Source: Cladophialophora immunda | Taxonomy: Eukaryota > Ascomycota > Eurotiomycetes > Chaetothyriales > Herpotrichiellaceae | NCBI RefSeq assembly: GCF_000835495.1 | Contig: NW_015622541.1 | Coordinates: forward strand, 1,488,001 to 1,552,000 | DNA: 64,000 nucleotides | Direction: 5' to 3' | In this document: one piece after another, positions 41,375 to 51,819 of the stretch | Position numbering within the stretch: the first letter of the stretch is position 1 | Layout: each line of letters begins with the position of its first letter | Made by a program: the position numbers and the translations under genes | The notes under the pieces: model-generated | What the model was told of the DNA's origin: nothing | The model's database searches: none | What the model saw: the letters and a program-made list of their open reading frames with translations, nothing else

Positions 41375-43281
41375 GTGGCAGGGTCGACCTTCAGACGGAA
41401 CTCTCTGCGCGGCGTCGACGCAAGAGGATCACAATGGAGTTCTGACCCAACGGTCCTTGCTCGTTAATGCCAGGTCCTCGAGCCAATGCTGCATACATCC
41501 AACTCTACGAAATTCCACCATCAGGTTCACCCTTTCCTTTCCACCCGACCCGTCAATATATGAGCGAGCGTTCCTGTGTTGTCACCACAGCCTTTAGATT
41601 ATCCTGGCCATATGCGTTCCCAACATCTCGATACAAAGCCCGGAGCGCAGTTCTACTACTAGGCAACGGAAGCTGGGGGCCCCTACTGTTCTATTGGGGC
41701 GACAATAGCACAACACTTTCTTTTCCCAAATGCAATGGTGCGCAAGGACATAAAAGGAGGAACTCTTATGGGGGATGGGGTTTGGAAGAGACGACAACGG
41801 ATGGAAAGGAGAGCTCCTCGGTCATCAATCAATCAAAGAATCATGCCACTTCTAGCTCGTCAGTACTATCCCAAGAAATGCCCCGATATCCCCTGTGCTG
41901 TCCCACGTAAGATGAACCATTGAAGTCGCCAGAATGTCTTAGGTTCGGAGTAGGTGATAAGAGGTACAGTTGGCCACGTACTCGATACCTTGCACAGATA
42001 CACACATAGTCACACCGCATCTCCGTTCAGGCATCCTGAGCTTGCAAGGTGCAGAGACCCTCCAGCCACGGACATGGACAGTGCGGTGAAGGTATCCAAT
42101 ACCAAGGCGCCTTTCAATCATCAGCAGGCGGCAAGGCAGGTTGATGAGTCAGGCAGCGGCAAGTCACCTCGCCCAGTCCATGGTCAATGGCCCATCAGTC
42201 GACACCAGCCATTGATATGGCCATCACCGTCGCTGTCACCATCATTAGCCCTTTGGTGCTTACATAATGGTCCTGATACCAGAACGGATTTGGTACATGA
42301 TTCTCCTCTCGACCGTCGGTCTGTCCCTCGTCCTCTTGCAGTAGAGCTTCTGACGAGGAGACTGAAGGCGGACGGAAAATTGTTACTCCGACATCGCGCA
42401 GGTATCGAGTACTTGGCTGTCTACTAGCTACTCTGCTTGTAGGTATCACAGCATTGGCAACTGTCAACACCCCACACGCTACGGCGCTCACACTTCCTGG
42501 ACCTGATCAGGCTTCATATTCTTTTCTGGGCCTCTGACTGAAAAGTAAGCCTAAGAATACTCCTCGCAATTGATTACAGGTGCTAGAGAAACCGGCGATG
42601 ATTGCAGGTACCAGCAAGGACTATGCCACGACACCGAGTCTACCACAAGCCTCATGTCGTCCACAGAAGGCAAGATTCATCCTGTATAATACTCACCAAC
42701 GACGTTTATACAATTCCCTTCAGGCGGTGGCGAAACTGCACCAATGGCCCCATTCCGTTAGGACGAGGTGGGCGCATGAACACACCAGGGTGGCATCTGT
42801 TTGAAGAACGAGAAGCACAGTGATACCAAAAGGTCAAGCCGGGACGTGTCGAGCAGAGAAAAGAGCATCGGGGTATTATATGCAGAAGCAATGTCTGCCT
42901 TTCCGAACTGAATCAAAACAACTTGTCACCCTACTGCCTAAAGGGACATTCGAGCAAAGACAGCGCGAAAATCCATTGGCCTCTCTGGATGACGGGCTTG
43001 ATTTAGACTTTCGATTTTACGTACAGTGGGCTTCGCTGGGCTTGGAGCTGGAACTGGAAGTTTGCGAGCCATCCACTGATCTACAGTGCTGGGCGAACTT
43101 CTTTCTTCCTTTCTTTGTACAAACATTTCCTGAGAGCTCCCAGTTTCTGTTTTTAATTTTGCGCGATAAAAGAAAAAGAACATGCCACAGGCTCGCATTG
43201 GCCGGGCTCTCCGTTGGAATTTGTTGGTGCCCTAATGCAAGAGAGGGGATCTCTGATCAGTCCATTTATCTACGCAACAAC
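41375..43281. other. Intergenic region, 1.9 kb
   Basis: This is the 3' flank of the p23 gene and a long promoter of the LtrA-family gene. The LtrA frame stays open for 154 codons upstream of its ATG, but that part has a different composition and no family match. No other gene is supported. Confidence 0.45.
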
Positions 43282-44688
43282 ATGTCTAATTCCAACCCCG
43301 AGCTTGAGGAGAAGCCGCCTTCACCCTCGACAACGCCGGCAGCTCCGTTATCATCTTTCTCTTCTTCTCCCCCTGATCCTCGACCCGCGTCAGAAGAGGA
43401 CAACGTAGTCGCGTCACGGTATCTGATCAAGCGGCCCAAGGCGCTGCAATGGTTTCACAACGGCACGCTCGAGCGAGAGTCCGAGGAGGAGCGACAGGCA
43501 GGGCGCTTCGAGCTGTTCCTCGACCTGCTGTACGTCGCGCTGGTGGCCAACTTCGCAGAAGACCTGGCCGAACATCCGTCTGGCGCCGGGCTGGTCAAGT
43601 ACCTGCTGATCTTCGCGCCGGCGTGGCACATCTGGAGCGACCTGCGCGAGATCATGAACTCGTACTACAACGACGACCTGGTCCAGCGCGGAGTGATTCT
43701 GTGGGTCATGGCCTTGATGGTGCTGTACGGCAACAACGCCCGGCTCGTGGCCGAGGACATTGGCGCCATGAGGACCGTGGTGGGCGCGTTCATGACAGCC
43801 CGGCTCACGGTGGCGGGCGTCTACTTGATTTCGTCGTTCGCCAGCTTCCAGCACCGCACACAGGCCAGGGTCATGGCTGGGTTCATCTTCGTGGGACTTC
43901 TCATCTGGATCCCCCTGTACTTTGAGAGCGTGAGCCTACGCGCCAAGATCGCCGTCGCTGTTGTGGGCATCGTTTACCACGAGGTCACCTGGGTCATCAC
44001 ATTCGGCACCTGGATCAAGAGACACCTGAAACTCGAGTACAGCACCGCAGTGGATATCAACCATGAGATCGACCGACTCGCGGCCTTCTACATTATTGTT
44101 CTGGGCGAATATTTGTACAGCATCGTCGTGGGCGATCCTGCCGCGATCGGGCTGAACATGGGCTTGCTGAAGGCTGTGTGGACTCTGATCATCGCCTTCT
44201 GTCTTAATTGGCTCTACGTCAATGGGGATGGAAGCCTGAACAGTGTGCATCCGATCAGACGGTCCGTCACCACAGCCTTTACTTTTTTCACTCTGCACAT
44301 GCCCCTTGCCGCGTCGCTGTTGGTGGGTGGCCACATCTGCGCGGTTAGCGCGGGACAGGAAGACCTCGACTCGGGCGAGCGCTGGTTGATGGGCGGCGGA
44401 TTGGGCGTGGGCATGCTCTGCCTGTGGATCCTGGCGATGCTGTTCCACGTGCAGGACTCGTGCGAATTGATCATGCCGAAGACGCCCCGGGTCGGGATGA
44501 GGCTCGTCGTCGCCATCATCCTGGTCCTCTTGCCCCTGGTCGACGAAGAGCGTTTCGACGCGGTGCAGCTGCTGAGCACGGTCATGGGTCTGATCGTCTT
44601 CGTCACCGTCTGGGAGACAGTGGGTGGCTTGAGGAAAGATTCGAAAGTGTATGAGAAATGGGAGGCGGGGAACCCGCTGTCCGACTGA
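43282..44688 (+). CDS. LtrA-family multi-pass membrane protein, 468 aa
   Basis: A single exon with about ten hydrophobic segments follows a ~55-residue polar Ser/Pro-rich N-terminus. Family marks are FELFLDLLYVALVANFAEDL (about 77-96), AFYIIVLGEYLY near the middle, and repeated Trp/Gly-rich TM helices. The family is named for a Listeria gene needed for growth at low temperature; its biochemical role is not established, and fungal copies are common but uncharacterised. The ATG at 43282 is preferred because conservation begins only after it, although the frame is open upstream. The coding region is visibly more GC-rich, with more C/G-ending codons, than its flanks. The lack of introns and bacterial family origin would suit an old transfer, but many fungi share it. 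Confidence 0.85.
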   Translation: MSNSNPELEEKPPSPSTTPAAPLSSFSSSPPDPRPASEEDNVVASRYLIKRPKALQWFHNGTLERESEEERQAGRFELFLDLLYVALVANFAEDLAEHPSGAGLVKYLLIFAPAWHIWSDLREIMNSYYNDDLVQRGVILWVMALMVLYGNNARLVAEDIGAMRTVVGAFMTARLTVAGVYLISSFASFQHRTQARVMAGFIFVGLLIWIPLYFESVSLRAKIAVAVVGIVYHEVTWVITFGTWIKRHLKLEYSTAVDINHEIDRLAAFYIIVLGEYLYSIVVGDPAAIGLNMGLLKAVWTLIIAFCLNWLYVNGDGSLNSVHPIRRSVTTAFTFFTLHMPLAASLLVGGHICAVSAGQEDLDSGERWLMGGGLGVGMLCLWILAMLFHVQDSCELIMPKTPRVGMRLVVAIILVLLPLVDEERFDAVQLLSTVMGLIVFVTVWETVGGLRKDSKVYEKWEAGNPLSD

Positions 44689-45779
44689 ATTTTGGATGGC
44701 GCAACAACCCATCTTCGTCCCCGGCACCCTTTCCCCCACCTCGACGGGGCCTTCCCGATTGAAGTCCTCTTGATCAATGCGCAGAGCCATTCATTGATCT
44801 TGTCAGTGGAGAGCGCTGGGCAAACCCTCCCCCGCAAGAAAGAAAGCTGAATGCTCAGGGAGGCGACGCTGCCACCGAATATGAGATCATGGAACTTTTA
44901 GAATGCGGACCGCGGAGAAGACATACACTTGAACCCGACCTTGAAGGCTGCCTTCCAACACCATGTGATATCGACTTGCTGGAATTGATGTGTACTGTGG
45001 CTAACCTCACTGCTGCCCTGACACTTGCCGGTCTATATCATGTCCGTCGCGAGCGCTCAAATCTTCTTCTAATAACCAACTCTGGCCGACGTTCCCGGCG
45101 GTTTATCCGCCACGGCCGGCATGACTCCCTTCGCCTTCGCCCGGGTCCCTGATCATATTCACCAGCGAATCCAATATGTGTTCATCGAATCAGTAATCTC
45201 CATAATACGTGTCACCCCCCTTGCCGATCAGCCCGGAACGAAGGCTCTTCTCCCCATCAGCAAACCGGACGACCTAAGACGAGGCTAGCGGGAGAGGGGG
45301 ACTCGCTTTCAAGGCCTCTGAAGCTCCTCCAGCAGTGGCGCATAGCGTTTGCTGCGTGCTGGGCCTGGTATCGGCATGCAACGAGCGCGAGAGGGGTGCT
45401 AGGTACCAGATAACCAACGAAAGAAGTAGCACTGGGCGTCGATACACCCTCACTCAGCGCGGTATAGAACGACTACGATTATGGACCGCATGGTCTAAGA
45501 GAACACTGAGGGCGTTTGACTTTTGAAGGCTTTCTTACGAAAGTACCTCACTAATAGTCAGGATTTTGTAGCTTCGGGCTGGATTCCCCTGGTATAGATA
45601 GGCATTGCCCTGGCGAGAAGAGAGGTGATTGTGTCCCCAACCAACACATTTCCTCGATCCGGATGATATGGTACAAAGTACTCTGTACAAGCACACATAA
45701 ACTCGAACGGCACACGTACCGGAATGCCAGTTCAGCGTTCCTCCTTTTTGAGTATATTTCCTTCCTGTAGCAGACGAAT
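44689..45779. other. Convergent 3' intergenic region, 1.1 kb
   Basis: Between the LtrA-family gene and the two-TM protein gene I see only short unsupported frames and no repeat. Confidence 0.45.
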
Positions 45780-47255
45780 TCAATCCCCCCTCCGTCTTCT
45801 CTCCCATGCACCCATCCCTTCCCCTGCTCTTCTCTCATCTCCCGACTCTACAGCTGCCATTCCCCTGTCGTAGTCCTCGCTGCCGCCCTGTCTCCTTTCT
45901 CTTTCCAACATCTCATCAAACTCGCGTTGCGCCTGTTCTCTAGCACGTCCATCTCTACCGAGCCCCGTCTCATTGGTGTATGAGATGCCTTGATTGCTCT
46001 CTGGGTCTCGTTCCGCCATCTGATTCGCACGAGCTTCTCGGGCTCGTTCGGTCTCGAGTCGCTGACGGCGGAACTCCATGTCAGAAGTTGCCGTAGACGA
46101 ATCGGCCGATGGAGGAGCATTGCCTCTTCGAATGCGCTCCCAGGCACTTCCGCCTGGAGACCGCTTGTAAGCTGAGGGCGTCGCCATGTCCGGGTCGTTC
46201 CCGGTTGTTGGGGATGCGTCGTCGAAGAAAAAGGGGTCAGTGTCTGCCGAGGAGGTGGAGGACGTGGTCTCCCTTGATGGCTGGCGTGTTGGGTATTCTT
46301 GTTGTTGTTTTATTTCGCGGTCTCTTATTCTGGAATCATCCAAAATGCTGGTGTCGCTCGCTCCGCTTTGGTAAAAGCCATCACCATCATGGTTGCGGTC
46401 GACGGCGGAGCCGTCTGGGTAGGAGCCGCCTTCGGCGTCTTTGTAATATGACTGGGAGTCGGGTGGTGCATCTCGGCTGCCATCTTGACCTTGAGGCTGT
46501 TGGGGCCATTCTGCTGGTATGTTTGAAAGTGTCCGGTTCATGTCGCCGCGGCCCCTTTCTCGCATCGCTTGAATGAGCCCTTGAGTTCGTGGATCGGTAG
46601 CCATCCCTGTCGCCGCGCTGAAACTACCCAGAGCACCAACGACAGGCGTACCGACCAGGAAACACAGCTCCATCCAGATGACATACCTCGTTACCTGCCA
46701 GGCCGTTTGAGCCAGCTGACCAGTTATGAGAGGCATCTGCTGAAGGGGGAATTTGTTGTATCGCTCCAAAGGCTTTGCTGAGACGAAAGGAAACTTCATC
46801 TTGGCGCGGCCCCTGTGAGCCAGGTAGAATCCAAACGCAGAGGTAGCAAAGGTGGCTAGAGAACCATAGAGGAGTCTTCGCGAAGTCCAATACGCTAGAG
46901 CCTCCGCCTCTTGTTGGGTGACCGGTCTTTGCACCACGTTCTCGGAGCCACGTATGAGATCAATAGCTAAGACGCCAGCCCTTCGCGACCTTATAGATCC
47001 GCCGTATATCCACCATCTTGAAAGACCATGCAGAGGCATATTATCAAACGAGAGTCGGTAGAGGCGCGGTGAGTTGTTGAGCTCGTAGCTCAGAGACAGG
47101 GTATCCGGCTCGACAGAGACCTGGTATTTGGACCTTGCTTGCATGACTTCAAGCAGCTTGGATTTTGATTCTGGTTCTCCAGGCTTGTTGACAGGTTTCG
47201 CACCGGGGCCCATTGACGGAGGATACCTGGAGGGAGGAGGGCCTTCGTTCGCCAT
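45780..47255 (-). CDS. Hypothetical two-TM protein with long charged C-terminus, 491 aa
   Basis: This is a single exon. The frame runs seven codons past the ATG at 47255 without an earlier ATG, so that start is used. After a Pro-rich N-terminus comes a conserved-looking block (about 38-120, including QVSVEPDTLSLSYELNNSP). Two hydrophobic segments follow, at about 122-146 (LLYGSLATFATSAFGFYLAH) and about 193-220 (VIWMELCFLVGTPVVGALGSF). The C-terminal ~260 residues are disordered and polar: Gln/Asp-rich, then a strongly charged Arg/Glu stretch with coiled-coil tendency (about 395-470). I recognise no named family. The topology would fit an organelle or ER membrane protein with a soluble tail. 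It is divergent from the CCCH protein gene. Confidence 0.75.
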   Translation of the reverse strand: MANEGPPPSRYPPSMGPGAKPVNKPGEPESKSKLLEVMQARSKYQVSVEPDTLSLSYELNNSPRLYRLSFDNMPLHGLSRWWIYGGSIRSRRAGVLAIDLIRGSENVVQRPVTQQEAEALAYWTSRRLLYGSLATFATSAFGFYLAHRGRAKMKFPFVSAKPLERYNKFPLQQMPLITGQLAQTAWQVTRYVIWMELCFLVGTPVVGALGSFSAATGMATDPRTQGLIQAMRERGRGDMNRTLSNIPAEWPQQPQGQDGSRDAPPDSQSYYKDAEGGSYPDGSAVDRNHDGDGFYQSGASDTSILDDSRIRDREIKQQQEYPTRQPSRETTSSTSSADTDPFFFDDASPTTGNDPDMATPSAYKRSPGGSAWERIRRGNAPPSADSSTATSDMEFRRQRLETERAREARANQMAERDPESNQGISYTNETGLGRDGRAREQAQREFDEMLERERRQGGSEDYDRGMAAVESGDERRAGEGMGAWERRRRGD

Positions 47256-47770
47256 GACGAGCGTCTGCAACTTCAAGTCTGTAGCCCCAGATTATTGAGA
47301 GGAGAAGGATAATAAAAGCCTTATTAGGAAGAGCGATGAAAGATTTTACGCACAAGCAGCACAGGTGAGGTGGACAGCTGCGTTGTTTGGAGCTCGCCAG
47401 CTTTGGAAGTTGTGGATTGTCTCATGCGACTCTGTTGCATTTTCCACTGACGTCGGCGATTTCCCCCACAGTCACAAACATGCAGGTGGCCACCCACTAC
47501 TACTGAAAACATCCGCAGCCCACTCATCCCATCCTCTCCTGCGATCCAGCCTGCAATTCTTGTCCCAGCCTACATCCCTCGACTTTCCTGTCATCCTTCT
47601 ACTATTTTGACATCCTATTGAGACTGTTGTTGCCTCCTACCTCGCGTCACTGTCGACCTATCTCTGACCGTTTCAGCGAAGCGACGCCTTGGCCTTTAGA
47701 CAACCCACCGTCCTGGACAAATTTGCCGTAGGCTCTGACCGCCCTTAGTTCCCATTCAATTTTGATCAAT
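47256..47770. promoter_or_regulatory. Divergent promoter between the two-TM and CCCH protein genes
   Basis: This 515-bp interval separates two start codons facing apart. It is CT-rich towards the CCCH gene, and no gene lies within. Confidence 0.5.
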
Positions 47771-49013
47771 ATGGCGCCCAAGGCCAAGGGCGGCGAGCAG
47801 CCGAAAAAGACAAAAGCCAGTGTCGAAGACAAGACCTTTGGCATGAAAAATAAAAAGGGTGGCACAGCGAAGAGACAAATTGCACAACTTCAGGCCCAGG
47901 CAAAGTCCAACAAATCCCCTGAAGAGAAGCGAAAAGAAGCCGAGAAAGAACAGAGAAAGAAGGAGAAGGAAGCAGCCGAGAAGGCCAAAGCTGAGGCCGC
48001 TGAACTCTTCAAGCCCGTCCAGGTCCAGAAAGTCCCCTTTGGCGTTGACCCCAAGACGGTGCTGTGTCAATTTTTTAAGCAGGGCCACTGCGACAAGGGG
48101 AAGAAATGCAAATTCAGCCACGATCTTGAAGTGGGAAAGAAAGTGGCCAAGAGGGACTTGTATCAAGATACCCGGGAACAGGACAAGGAGGAGAAAGAGA
48201 AAGACAATATGGAAGATTGGGATGAAGAGAAGCTACGAAAGGTGGTGCTCAGTAAACATGGAAATCCCCGTACCACCACGGACAAAGTTTGCAAATACTT
48301 CATCCAAGCAGTGGAAGATGGAAAATACGGCTGGTTTTGGACCTGTCCCAATGGAGGAGACAAGTGCATGTACAAGCACAGCTTGCCACCCGGGTATGAA
48401 GATTGCCATCTATTGCTTTATTGAGACCTTTCTAACATTTTGGACCAGGTTCGTACTGAAAACCAAGGAACAGAGGCGTGCTGAGAAGGCCTTGATGGAC
48501 AAATCTCCGCTGAACACACTGACTCTTGAAGATTTCCTCGAGTCTGAACGACATAAACTGACTGGGACCCTGACGCCCGTGACACCAGAGTCATTCGCCA
48601 AATGGAAGAAAGAGCGCATGGACAAGAAGGCCGCCGAAGCAGAGGCCATGAAAGCGAAGGATGCAACGGGCAGGGCCATGTTTGAAAGTGGAAACTGGAA
48701 AGATTCAGAAGACGAAGACAGCGAAGATGAGGATGAGGATGAGGATGAAGACGACGAGGAGGGCGCATGGAACCTCGAAGCTATGCGCAAAGAAACCGAA
48801 AGGCTACGAATGCTGAGGGAAGAGGAGCGGTTAGCCAAAGCGAACGGTGAACCCGTGCCCGATCGGAACGACGACACCGAGAGCAACGCGGCAGAGAGTC
48901 AAGAAGGCGGCAACGACAATGATGAGGACGGCGGTAGCGGCAGCGGTAGCGGTGATGACAGCAGAGACGGTATCACCGAGACTAATGGGGAAAGTAGCGG
49001 GACAAAAGGCTGA
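47771..49013 (+). CDS. CCCH zinc-finger DRG-family regulatory protein (Tma46/ZC3H15-like), 2 exons, 395 aa
   Basis: Exons are 47771-48393 and 48449-49013 (1188 nt, 396 codons with stop), with a 55-bp intron (GTATGA...CCAG). Proteins of this type bind and stabilise the translation-associated DRG GTPases (yeast Rbg1 with Tma46). The N-terminus is a Lys/Glu-rich helix. The first zinc finger is [14 protein letters not shown] (C-X7-C-X5-C-X3-H, about 98-117). The second begins [20 protein letters not shown] cut at the Cys and closes with CMYKH (about 175-207). The DFRP segment follows in exon 2 ([26 protein letters not shown]). The C-terminus is acidic and Gly/Ser-rich. The protein is probably cytosolic and ribosome-associated. 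Confidence 0.92.
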
Positions 49014-49752
49014 ACAGTGCTTCGGGCTCTGTCTCAAACCACGCCTGCTCTTCTTTAAGAGTTGGAACTGGAGCATTTCTTTGGGCGCCGGGCATAAAGT
49101 GACACAGCGCCTACGATACCTATCCAACAGGCGTTATGTGAAGGATGCTACCTAGTGCAGAAGCCCTTCCACATAGCATTTGGGCGTTAGAACTGCGTTC
49201 AGAGGCAGCTACCGAGCCTGTAGAAAGGCTCGTGGGTTGCAATAAATGGTATGCGATACACAAAGCTCATCAACACCAAGGAAGCTGCGCGGTGGATATG
49301 GTGATATCTACCTAGGTATCTAGGTAGAGAAAGATATCAGCTTCACTGCCTCTGATCCCCGCAAAATCGGCTTCCCTCTCCGCTTGTGGCGCCCCCGCCA
49401 ACTGCCGCCGTCGCCCAATCGCTTCGCCCACAGAAGGCCCATCTATTGCTTAACAAGCAAAGAGCTTGAAGCTCAGTCCAGCTGATGTGCGGAGACAATG
49501 ATGTATACCCGTACTTGACGTTGATCTTTTTGCGGATCATCTTATCTGTAACTTTTTTTGCAAGACTAGAATCACTGGTGCCTATACAGCAGCTGCCACC
49601 AGACCCAAGACCAAACCCTTAGCAACCTCTGTGCCCTCTCCTTCGTCCAGGTGAAGTTACAAGGGTGGGAACTCCGTTCGGCTCGTCTGGTCAATCGACA
49701 CCTGGTGGCTCGGGAGCTGCCTCGAGAAACAATTGCCTGCTCGTCGTTCACA
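49014..49752. other. Intergenic region
   Basis: This is the 3' flank of the CCCH gene and the promoter of the small membrane protein gene. It contains the short inverted repeat CTACCTAG-GTAT-CTAGGTAG near 49308-49328. No gene is seen. Confidence 0.45.
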
Positions 49753-50181
49753 ATGCCTCAGCAGCCGCCTACACCCAATTCCCAACCTCAAAGCTCCATC
49801 CCGGGATACCGTCCGGGCCCCTACCTCACGTAAGTACACGGGTTCGCAAGCCTTTTTACCACCTCACCTTCCCGTCTCGTCATTCCCTCCCCCTCCAAAG
49901 TAACGCATTCGTGGACCGAAAGTGGCTGATTCGTATGGGGACTGTGGAGGAAATACAGCCGCTCCAAGAAGTTCTTCCTCGCCGCCATCGTCTTCATCCC
50001 CGTGGCCTCTTACCTGTGGCTGCGACGCCTCGAGTCGCAGTCCCGCGAACGCACGAGACTCCTCGAGGAGGAGGGCCGACGGAACTGGATCCAGGCCGAG
50101 AAGGAAAAGCAGCGGTACCTGGCGAGCAGGAAGGATCGGGATCTGAGCGTCGCCGTGGGGAGGAGCGGCGGCGGAGTCTGA
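49753..50181 (+). CDS. Small single-pass membrane protein, 2 exons, 102 aa
   Basis: Exons are 49753-49829 and 49950-50181 (309 nt, 103 codons with stop), joined by a 120-bp intron (donor GTAAGT, acceptor TGGAG). Exon 1 gives a Pro/Gln-rich N-terminus ending GYRPGPYLT. Exon 2 begins KYSRSKKFF and then one hydrophobic helix (LAAIVFIPVASYLWL, about 36-50). It continues into a highly charged helix with LLEEEGRRNWIQAEKEKQRY. Basic residues before the helix and a charged tail after it suggest a small anchored protein, possibly of the mitochondrial or ER membrane; no family is recognised. An earlier acceptor (CCAAAG at about 49900) gives a longer Arg-rich alternative without a TM helix, which looks less natural. 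Confidence 0.6.
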
Positions 50182-51819
50182 GTCGTGCTGCAGGCAGAAA
50201 GTTTGCAAAAGGGAAGAAAAAACAATGTTGATGTCTCGGAGAGAGTCATTCTCCTTCGTTAGAAGTGATGGTGTTTCCTCTCCCCCCAGAACATGAACAT
50301 CAGCCGGAATCGAACGATGTCTAGAATCCGTGCGAAAACCCCCCGGGGACAATCTCAACAGTCGAGAGCGGATGTTGTTCACGCGGCGGCACCAGAAAAG
50401 AGGAGGCAGGGCTGAAAGAGCGACGTTAGCCAATCTGGCTACCAAGGTCGCAAGCTCTCCCAGACGAAGGACGGATTGACACGCTGCTCCTCACTGAGCA
50501 GGAAAACCCAATGACCAACGACAACAGGACCTCTCCGAGTGAGGTGATCCGCGGACGCAAAGGACAGCTCCCTCCGTCCGCCATACAAGTCGACAATCTG
50601 CTGTATCCCGAATCAACTCTCAATTCGGCTGCCCTCGGCGACTCAATGTCAGTCACGCAGGGTAGGCAATTCACCCACACCAAGCCTCGCGATATCCCAC
50701 ATGCAGGATGGTTTAGACCTGTCCAGAAACCGGTGCGACAGCAGCAGCCAACGGCCCTCGCAATGATTTTCAGTCGACTCGCCAGACCACCTCCAGGCCG
50801 ACAAAGTGTGTCGCCCCAGGCCAGATAAGTGAGGCAATATGGATTTTTTTTCTTCCGTCGACCTAGAGCATTTTGCCGAGAGAGAGAGAGAGACCGCGCA
50901 TTATCTTATGGAACCACAACAGGAAGCTCCAAGAGCATGTCGGCACACGTGCAATTATCTCCTTACGGTACAACAGGTTCGAAAAGACCAAGATCTTGAA
51001 CAGGCAACCTATCTCAACGTCTCATCGCCCGTGGGCCCGAGTCACCGCCTACAACCACCAGATACAGGCCTGATGCAAGCAGACGGAGTCAAACGATCTG
51101 CCTAGGCAGTTCCCCCCCCCCACCTTTGGTCTTCTATACATGACATTTACGCTCTTTGTCCGGATCATCTCCTGGGATGAAACGGTGAAGGACGGGGCTC
51201 ATGAGCTCCAGTCCCGTTCTCCTTCGTGGCCTCCCCTTGCAGATGTTGTGCGTTACAAGAACCAGTGGAAGCAAATACAGAAGACAAAACAGGTTTCAAG
51301 GTAGACTGAGACAGGGCTATATATGTGAATTACAGGCTGATAAAGACCATCTCATTGTCAGGATATCTGATCGAGATCGATGTCCTATGTCCCGCACCCG
51401 TCCAACCCGCCAGAATCTGCTGTTTGGAAGTCTGTTGGCTCGTTGCCACTGTGTCCTGTTTCCAATCCATCACTGTATTACCTGGTTTGCTAAGTTAGAT
51501 ACCCCAACTCCATTATAGAACCAACTCTCACTCTCACTCTCTCTCCCAAAATGGCAATCGCTCATAGCAAGGATCGTCAAGAATTGAATGCATCGCTGAA
51601 GAGCGGCACTTGCTTTTGGAGCCCGCGTGAGCCTCTGGTAACAATCTCCTTTCTCGCGCTTTTCAGAACATGATGAAACAGGCTGAAACACTGATCCCAA
51701 GACTTCTTCGTCCCCTCGTCCCTACCCGACTCTTTGCATCCTAGGCAGTTGCTCCTGATGGCTCGCCTCCCTCAACTGCATCGGCCACAATTCGTTCTTG
51801 CTCAAACATTGAACCCGAT
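50182..51819. other. Convergent gene-free stretch, 1.6 kb
   Basis: It lies between the small membrane protein gene and the 3' end of the WD40 gene. It holds a (GA)n run near 50880-50893, a C run near 51109-51121 and CT repeats near 51528-51544. Frames here have no family signal. Confidence 0.45.

Noticed and set aside
42820..43281. N-terminal extension of the LtrA-family protein by 154 codons
   Set aside because: It does not begin with ATG, has no family match and its composition differs from the conserved part.
43414..44837. Long minus-strand frames opposite the LtrA-family gene
   Set aside because: Antisense shadows caused by high GC at third positions; no domain resemblance.
49308..49328. 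Short perfect inverted repeat CTACCTAG / CTAGGTAG
   Set aside because: It is too short and lacks a nearby element to be a transposon end. CCTAGGTA-type motifs are common in such genomes, so it is noted only as a local palindrome.
49665..50231. Arg/Pro-rich 188-codon frame over the small membrane protein gene
   Set aside because: It runs straight through a good donor and has no hydrophobic segment. The spliced model gives a more natural protein.
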